In this document: piece by piece, positions 57,225 to 64,000 of the stretch
Position numbering within the stretch: position 1 is the first letter of the stretch
How the letters are laid out: every line of letters begins with the position of its first letter
Assembly: GCA_037952775.1 (NCBI GenBank)
Contig: JBANAY010000003.1
Location: 31,434,001 to 31,498,000, forward strand
Direction of reading: 5' to 3'
Origin: Clonostachys chloroleuca
Taxonomy: Eukaryota > Ascomycota > Sordariomycetes > Hypocreales > Bionectriaceae
Length of the DNA stretch: 64,000 nt
Made by a program: the position numbers and the translations under genes
Notes under the pieces: generated by a model
The model's database searches: none
What the model saw: only the letters and a program-made list of their open reading frames with translations
What the model was told of the DNA's origin: nothing

Positions 57225-58693
57225 GGAGAGACAGGCCGGGTGGTCGACATCAGTCAGTTCTGTGTAACGGACCCTCGTCTCGGGTTGCGTCAATCACGAC
57301 TGTGGGACACCGGCGACCCGCTCAGCCGCTGTGAGATGTCGCAGACGGCAGCACGGTCTCGTCGAAACGTCTGCAACATCTATCACCTGCCTGCTGATGT
57401 TGTGCTGGTGCTGGGTTGACGTTAGGGGGTCTCACTCACGCAGCCGCATGTTGGTCGGCAGTCGCTGGGGACAGGTGAGAGGGACGAGATCCGTGTTTGG
57501 CGGATGATTCGCGTCGTGGGGGAGAAGGTCACTGAAAAGAACGCCCGAGGCCTCTGCTCCCTAACGGACTTGGCGCACTTCCCGGGGCTGCCCACCACCA
57601 GCCCACCTATTTCCCACTATTAAGTCAGCCATCCTCAGCGCCTCCTAGCGCATGCCTTGGGATGGTAATTACTCGGCGTGACGGTGGTCGCAAGCTTTCA
57701 CGCCAACGGCTTAGTTGTAACAGACAGGTACTACGCATCCCATTCTGGATCTTGCCTGCGCGTAGCCCCAGACTGAGGTGCTAACACGAATATCTTGACA
57801 ACTTAGACTCCCGTTGCCAAAAAGCGAGCTTATGTACCCGACAGCCGTAATTCCCCATCGCGGATATCCGGAATTAGCCCATTCACATAGAGGTGGGAGT
57901 TGGGCGACTGCAACGCAGCCCTATTATCATTCCTCCACGCGTGATTACGCACACCTGAGTCATGGATGATTACAAATTTCTAGCAGCTACAGATGGATTT
58001 GGAGACCGGCCGGGTCTAGTGAGTTTAATTCCTGATCTGGTATCAGCTCCCGGATCTACAACATACCACTCTTCAAAATATTATTCCATGAGCAGGGGTC
58101 AGTCATCCACCCATCGGGCACGGGTTGGTGGAAGACCCCGTCATATATCCTTAAACGTATGTATGGCACATGGGCTCTGTTCAAGCTGTAAATAGGAGAC
58201 GAATGTACAAATCCGGCAGATATAATATCAACGATTATCCTGACGCTTCCATCTTGAACTTCTTCTACCACACACCCTCGCCCAGGAAGTGTTTATGCCA
58301 TCGTTGAGCTTAATAAATCTTGACTGAGTGAATTGATGTTGGTTTCTGTATTATTGCTCCCCACTACGAGTCTCATAGATGGTTGTTACCTGCCATCGGA
58401 TCTCATGATCGTGCTTTGAGCTGAGTATACATCAGCATCTTCTCTCACAAATAACATTATACATGTTTTCTCTTTGACCAACACCATCTATTCCCCTATG
58501 ATTCCTTTCTGAATATTTTGGAGGCGAGTCCTTTCACTTCACGCTGAAGCTTGAATGCCTGCATTGTGCAAATGTGTAATGCTCTCTGTGGAGAACTCCA
58601 ATCCTCTTCCTCCCGAGTATGATTTATCCGATAGAACGCTGCAAGTAATGGGGAAAACAGAACTGTCATAACAGCAACCTTTATTTTCTCGTC
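57225..58693. other. Intergenic region upstream of the double-cluster regulator
   Basis: 1.5 kb with the regulator's promoter and the 3' UTR of the secreted protein. A TGTAAATA sequence near 58187 is not in a known 3' UTR. AT-rich from about 58300. No gene was seen. Confidence 0.5.
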
Positions 58694-59092
58694 CTATTCA
58701 TCAGTGGGGAGTAGGAATAGGGGTTGCTGTAGGAGACGTAGTTGATCCTGGCCAAATGGTTGGACTCTCGGGGGGCACACGACCATGGCGCACATGCATC
58801 CATCCTTCTCAGGTCGGAGCCTGCATGATATTGCGGGAATGGAGATGTCGCAGCAGCAGCACGGTTTCTGGTCATCAGCTGGCGTGAGCTCCGGTTTGGA
58901 TTTTTCAACGTGCCAGGTCGCGAGAGTAGGTTCCGGACACTTGACGCCAGTGTAAGAGTCGTCATTCATGCCAAGTCCTCGGCAACAGAGATCCATGAGC
59001 TCGGTGGGTTGTTGATCGTGGGCTGCTGGGAGTGCTTGTACGAAGCTCATGGCACCCGCAAGAATAGACGCCGTTAATGAAGCGAACTTCAT
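58694..59092 (-). CDS. Small secreted cysteine-rich protein, candidate effector
   Basis: 132 residues with a clear signal peptide (MKFASLTASILAGAMSFVQA, cleavage probably near ALPA). The mature chain has eleven cysteines: DLCCRG, VKCPEP, a CCCC run in KPCCCCD, ISCRL, DGCMCAM and VVCPP. The spacing does not match the eight-Cys pattern of hydrophobins or CFEM proteins that I know. Such proteins are typical of fungal secretomes and may act at the cell surface or on a host; function is not inferred. The last 23 residues lack cysteine and follow a run of six C on this strand (58770-58775). With one more base there the tail would instead be Thr/Pro/Ser-rich and end soon after. Given homopolymer errors elsewhere, the C-terminus is uncertain. 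Confidence 0.68.
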   Translation of the reverse strand: MKFASLTASILAGAMSFVQALPAAHDQQPTELMDLCCRGLGMNDDSYTGVKCPEPTLATWHVEKSKPELTPADDQKPCCCCDISIPAISCRLRPEKDGCMCAMVVCPPRVQPFGQDQLRLLQQPLFLLPTDE

Positions 59093-60523
59093 GATGGGCG
59101 TTAAAAACGAGTTGTACGCAACTGGCTAGAAACGCGTAGCAAGTGAGTGAATGGTGGTAGCTTTCCCCTTCAATTTGGGATGTCGATGTAGCTTAGGATG
59201 GGAACGAGAATGAATTCGAGGAACACACTGGGGTAATTTCGACTGCGCTCTTGGCAGATTTAGAATTGATGAATGGGCAGAAAAGTTGAATTTCCACCTT
59301 CTCACTTCTTTGTCCTTGGGTTGAGGTGTGGGCCACCTATTCAAAGCCACCTACTTACTGGCAAGTGCAACTGCTACCTCATGCCCGTCGTGCCCTCGCA
59401 GGTAATCGTGGGCAAGGCAGGTGCCCCGTCATAGCCGCGTGACGCACTTGCTCTCAACATCCTCGGGCCAGGTATATAGGAAGGAGCTGTGCCGAAGCTC
59501 CTTCCCATTCATCCATTCATAGCTGTAAATTCGGAATGTAGAACCTGCTTCGATATCTCACGATGACGGCGGTTACGACCAATGGCGAGGTTTGAAAAGG
59601 CGAGCAGAGGGGCCTATCAGTAACACAGTGATCAACTTTAAGCGAGCAATTGACCGTCAATGAGTCAGATGAGACACCGCGGCGGACACAGCAAGATCCA
59701 GTAGCCTAATAGCTTAACCCGGTCCGTCAGTTTGCCTATCACACACCACTTCTAGTGAAGAGAGCGGATGCAGTCACTCAATCAGGCATGGTATTGAACG
59801 ACGCGGCCCTTCCAGAAGAGCTCTACGACAGGTAATACATGCAATTTTTATAGAGCCCGGATAGCAGAGCTCTTGATACCAAAATCTAGAGAATTGACTT
59901 CTTCCGAGGAACATCTTCAATGAGGCTCTCATATTGTTGTGGTCTGACTCGTATGGAACTCTTGGAGGTATCTGATTACGTTGAGGTTACCTACTAATAA
60001 GAAGGGTTCCTTCTTGTGACACTTTAATTGTCCTGACCAATACAGGGCTCAAAGATCGCTAAGCACTTCCTCCATTCTTTTTTGATAAGAATCTATCTTT
60101 ATCTCAAGGCCAGAGCTTCCCAGCGACATTGTGTGGTCCTACAGTTGCGTGTGGCTGGGTATGTAGCGAAAACGTTCAGATAAGGAAGCCCAATGCTGGC
60201 CCCCAAATGAAGAGGCTAGACGCGTCCTTTGATCCCAGTTAAAGACATACCACCAAAACATCATGTTCAAACCTGGGTTTGGATTGGTCGGGGCAATTGT
60301 TTTGACCAATGGGGCCACGTGAAAAATGCAAGAAATCAAAGCGTCGCCTAATTGGTGCCCTACCTGAGTTGCTGACAGAGTAAGGCTTTCTCACACTCGT
60401 AGGCAGATCCCTCCAAGCCAGAACAGTTTCTCGTCGCATTTCATTATTCTCCCATCTTTGAACGATCAAGTCCAGCTTGCGGCCCCAAGAGCCCATTCTC
60501 AGACCATTGTATATGTCTTCTCT
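59093..60523. promoter_or_regulatory. Divergent region between the secreted protein and the NLR
   Basis: 1.4 kb between two start codons. It contains a perfect inverted repeat next to a TATATA sequence (59473-59478). The minus-strand open frames at 59126-59350 and 60239-60832 show no domain; the second overlaps the NLR start. No other feature was recognised. Confidence 0.45.
59479..59505. repeat. Perfect 10-bp inverted repeat with 7-nt loop
   Basis: GGAAGGAGCT at 59479-59488 pairs exactly with AGCTCCTTCC at 59496-59505 across a 7-base loop, directly after TATATA. It could be a regulator site or an RNA hairpin in a leader. Confidence 0.85.
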
Positions 60524-63500
60524 ATGAATAATATGTATATTACTCCTGAGGCACGCTGCAAGAGGCCCAGAGAAAGGGACGACGACGCGGGGTTTAGACA
60601 TGGGTGGAATAACTCCAGATACCGGACTGATGATGTTCCCAACGCCATCGGAGCCAGCAGCACCAGTTGGCGCAAGAGGAAGCTCGAGTATAAAGATTAC
60701 ACTGTAGCTTGGATCTGCGCTCTGCCCAAAGAACGTGCAGCCGCCACGGCGATGCTCGACCGCAGACACAATGGCCTTCCGCGGCTCCCTGGTGATACAA
60801 ACTCCTACAGCTTTGGAAATATTGGACATCACAATGTTGTTATCACTTGTTTACCCTCGGGTCACTACGGTACTGTTAACGCAGCAGTGGTAGCAAGCAA
60901 TCTGGCCAGGAGTTTCCCGCAGATTATATTCAGACTCATGGTCGGGATCGGAGGTGGCGTCCCAAACATTCCCATTATTGATATACGTCTTGGCGATATA
61001 GTTGTTGGCCATAACGTTCTGCAGTATGATCTAGGGAAGACAACCCAGGGAGGCGAGTTCCACTGCACAAGTAGAAGTAGTCCAGTCAAACCTCCCCCAG
61101 AGATGCTGACAGCCGTCTCTGACTTGCGAGCAAGCCACGAATATGGACAATCGCAAATCCCTGCCATTCTTTTAGACGTATACAACCGCGTCCCAGGAAT
61201 GAAACAATATCAAAATCCCGTTCATTGTCCAGATCGTCTGTTTCACAGCACTTATGAACATGTGCCAAACAGAGAAAACTGTGATCAATGCGATCAGTCA
61301 AGACTTATCCAGCGTCTCCCCCGAGAAAGTGCAGAGCCACAAATACACTATGGAACAATTGCCTCCGGAAATAGGGTTATTAAACATGCCGAATCAAGAG
61401 ATACTTGGGCAAAAAAGGGTTGTTTATGCTTTGAGATGGAGGCCGCGGGCTTGATTGACAACTTCCCATGCCTTGTTATCCGAGGAATCTGTGACTACTG
61501 TGACTCGCACAAAAGCAAAGAGTGGCAAGAATATGCGGCGACTACTGCAGCAGCATATGCCAAGGAACTTCTCTTAGCTATACAGCCTACTTCATATCCG
61601 GGCCTAGAGGATGGTACCTCTACACGTGCTGGTGAGTAACCCCCCCCAAACATTGAACCCAATCTGACTTTTGCGAAGAACTGGATAGAAAAAACAAAGA
61701 AGATGCAGAGAATGAGTTAAGACAAAAGTTGGATAAGTTGCACGATTCGTTGAAATTTGGTCAAATGGATGATCGACGCCAAGATATAAAAAGAGCGCAT
61801 CTTAAGACCTGCAGTTGGCTACCGGGCACTAATGAATATTCTAATTGGATGGAACCAGGAAAGATCCGGCAACACGGAGGCTTTTTATGGTTAAAGGGGA
61901 AACCTGGGTCTGGAAAGTCGACAATGATGAAGTTCATTTTTGAACTTAGTCGGAAGGAGAACCAAGATAAAGCAATTCTTGGTTTCTTCTTCCACGCACG
62001 GGGTCATGAACTGGAAAAATCAACGACCGGTCTCTATCGATCGATCCTATTCCAGATTCTCAAACATGATCCCAGACTTAAACTCATCCTTGATCGGGAT
62101 CTTCGGCATTCTAGTCATGAGTCCCAGCCAGAATGGTCAAATGAGTTGCTAAAAGAGCTCATTGAGGAAGCAATTGAGCGTCTTACCTCATCTGCAGTAT
62201 GCTTTATCGATGCTCTTGATGAATGCAAAGACGATGAGGTCCGAGATATGGTAGCCTTCTTTGAACGCTTAGGAGAGCTTGCTATCGCAAATGGTGTTGG
62301 GCTTCTCGTATGCTTTTCCAGCCGTCATTATCCTCATATCACATTAAGAGAAGGAATCGGGCTGCAAATCAACCTTGACGAACAAGCGGACCATGACGCC
62401 GATATCGCGGAATACATTAATTGTGAACTAAAGATTGGACAAAGCAAGCTTGCTCAGGACATCAAGAACGAGGTCCGAGAGAAAGCTTCTGGAGTGTTTA
62501 TGTGGACCGTTCTTGTCGTTAGCATATTGAACCGAGAGCGTGGCCGTATGCATTCTCTGCGCCAGATGCTTCAAGAGATACCCCAAAGCTTGAACGATCT
62601 TTTCTTCGATATTTTGTCCCGGGGCAGCGGGGATGAAGATGAGACACTTCTTTGCTTCCAGCTCATACTTTTTGCGCGGCAGCCTCTGACACCTCTGGAG
62701 CTCCATTTTGCCATCCTTTCACAAGCAAAGGATAATATTCTAGAACCTGGAGACCTGAGTGAGGAAGACTCGCGGATATTTCTCATAGAATGCTCTAAGG
62801 GACTAAGCGAAATAACAGAGTCATCCAGGCGTACGGTTCAATTCATTCACGAGTCTGTCAAAGACTTTCTTCTCCTAGACGGCAGGTTATACAACCTGTG
62901 GCCCAAACTGGGGAGCAACCCAATCGGCAACTGCCACTTACGGCTTAGAGATGTCTGCTTTGAGTATCTGTCTTCGAATACAGTCGAAGATGTTATCTCT
63001 CAAGCGATAGAAAACTACGAAGAAGCCAGCTCGATTCCCTCTTTTCAAGAACATGTGGCAAATAATGGTCTGTTTCCTGCAGAAAATTTGATTTCCCCTT
63101 TTCTGAGTTATGCGGCAGAAAATATCTTGTTCCATGCAGAAAGAGCAGCAAGTTTTGGAATTCAACAGCCAGAGTTTGTTTCCATCTTTCCTAACCAGCA
63201 ATGGATTCATTTCCATAAGGAAAAAAACCGAAAGCCTTATCCAGATGATACGCGAGGCCTATATACTCTGTTTGAAAGAGATACTCCAAATCTTCTCGTA
63301 TCTTACCCTTCTATTGTGGACTGCTTTGAAATACGGTCAGAGCCCTGGGGGTGCCCATTACTTGCAGCTATCATACATAAAAGTTGCAACATTCTTCAGG
63401 TTGTCCGAAATAAACTTAATGCAACAATTCCATCTGAGTGCTTTCCAGGAATAGATTTTGGCGACTTCAAGCAATCTGGTCTTAGAGGGGGCTGGGATCT

Positions 63501-64000
63501 GCTTCTGATTTTTCGTCTTCGGAAAGGTCACTCATATCATATCTTGCAGAATATGGAGATCCTGTGTTTTTGGTTGCCGCCATTCAACAAGACAGCGGAG
63601 GTTTGGTTTCCCACCAAGATTTCAGCTCAGACGATGTCATCCACAGAGCCGTCTCTCTAGGTCATGAGAATGCGCTTAGAGTTCTTCTTCATTATGGGAA
63701 AGGGGATGTCAACTTCTTGAATTTAACAGGACAAAATCCCCTTTCTCAGGCCGCTAAAGATGGCAAAACGAATATTGTGAAGCTTCTTCTAGCAACAGGC
63801 CAAGCTGGCCCTGATTTAGGAGATAAATATGGCCAAACAGCGCTTTCTTGGGCAGTTATAGAGGGGCAAACTGAGATCATCAAGCTTCTTTTAGCATCAG
63901 GCCAGGTAGATCCTGATTGGAGAAATAACGATGGCCAAACACCGCTTTCTTTGGCTGCGAGATGGCGTCAAATTGAGGCCATCAAGATTCTGTTAGCAAC
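60524..64000 (+). CDS. PNP-NACHT-ankyrin NLR-like protein, runs off the right edge, frame broken at a G5 run
   Basis: Fungal STAND/NLR-type receptor. Exons are 60524..61631 and 61679..64000 (a 47-nt intron). Residues about 55-360 are a nucleoside-phosphorylase-like (PNP_UDP_1) domain: YTVAWICALPKE, MVGIGGGVPN, DIRLGDIVVG and CFEMEAAGL. The NACHT NTPase has a Walker A GKPGSGKST near residue 443 and a Walker B CFIDALDE near 545, followed by SSRHYP and a helical arm ending VQFIHESVKDFL. Ankyrin repeats begin near 1030 (GHENALRVLLHYG, then GQTALSWAVIEGQTEIIKLL, then GQTPLSLAA) and continue past base 64000. The frame stops at 63660 unless one base is restored at the G5 run 63487-63491; the restored frame leads straight into the ankyrins. 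In this class ankyrins are thought to sense, NACHT to oligomerise and PNP to act. That is family knowledge, untested here. Confidence 0.9.

Noticed and set aside
60239..60832. 197-codon minus-strand frame at the NLR start
   Set aside because: No domain or motif; its overlap with the clear PNP-coding exon makes it a shadow.
1..64000. Transposons, CRISPR arrays, rRNA or complete tRNA genes
   Set aside because: Reading both strands by eye, I found no transposase or reverse-transcriptase motifs, no regularly spaced repeats, and no paired A and B boxes with a plausible stem. A tRNA scan and repeat search would be decisive.

Overview
The window looks like nuclear DNA of a filamentous ascomycete (Pezizomycotina, most likely Sordariomycetes and perhaps Hypocreales). 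The grounds are many short GT-AG introns (about 45-130 nt), CTAAC-like branch points close to acceptors, fungal-only families (Zn2Cys6 regulators, the fungal PNP-NACHT-ankyrin architecture) and CT-rich leaders. The order is inferred from the overall look of the proteins, not from a search.

Layout. 1-4641: partial Urb2/Npa2 (-), divergent from MIC10 (+), then a conserved fungal protein of unknown function (-). 8832-15138: a Zn2Cys6 regulator (+) and a C2H2 regulator (+). 16431-24868 is a compact housekeeping block: triosephosphate isomerase (+), mitochondrial ribosomal protein mL43 (-), U1 snRNP 70K (+), ribosome-assembly factor Mrt4 (-) and a G3BP-like NTF2/RRM protein (+). 24869-33978 is about 9 kb with no convincing intact gene and one possible decayed gene. 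33979-44325: PH-domain protein (+), kinetochore Nnf1 (-), a DUF1640/CCDC90-like mitochondrial protein (-) and a PUF RNA-binding protein (-). 44326-51634 is a second gene-poor stretch. 51635-52252 encodes a single-pass membrane protein (+). 53967-64000 is the most accessory-looking end: a regulator with two separate Zn2Cys6 clusters (-), a small secreted cysteine-rich protein (-) and a PNP-NACHT-ankyrin NLR-like protein (+) that runs off the right edge.

How the genes relate. Most are unlinked housekeeping functions. Shared themes are ribosome biogenesis (Urb2, Mrt4), mitochondria (MIC10, mL43, DUF1640 protein) and RNA control (U1-70K, G3BP-like, PUF). The PUF protein carries an intact eight-repeat RNA-recognition code, and PUF-type elements lie just downstream of mL43 and MIC10.

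Main caution. Five clearly homologous genes are each broken by what reads as one missing base in a G or C homopolymer (TPI, C2H2 regulator, PH protein, DUF1640 protein, NLR), and U1-70K has a separate 2-nt lesion. TPI and U1-70K are normally essential, so these most likely reflect assembly errors. Exon coordinates were worked out by hand from splice consensus, frame continuity and conserved motifs. No search was run.
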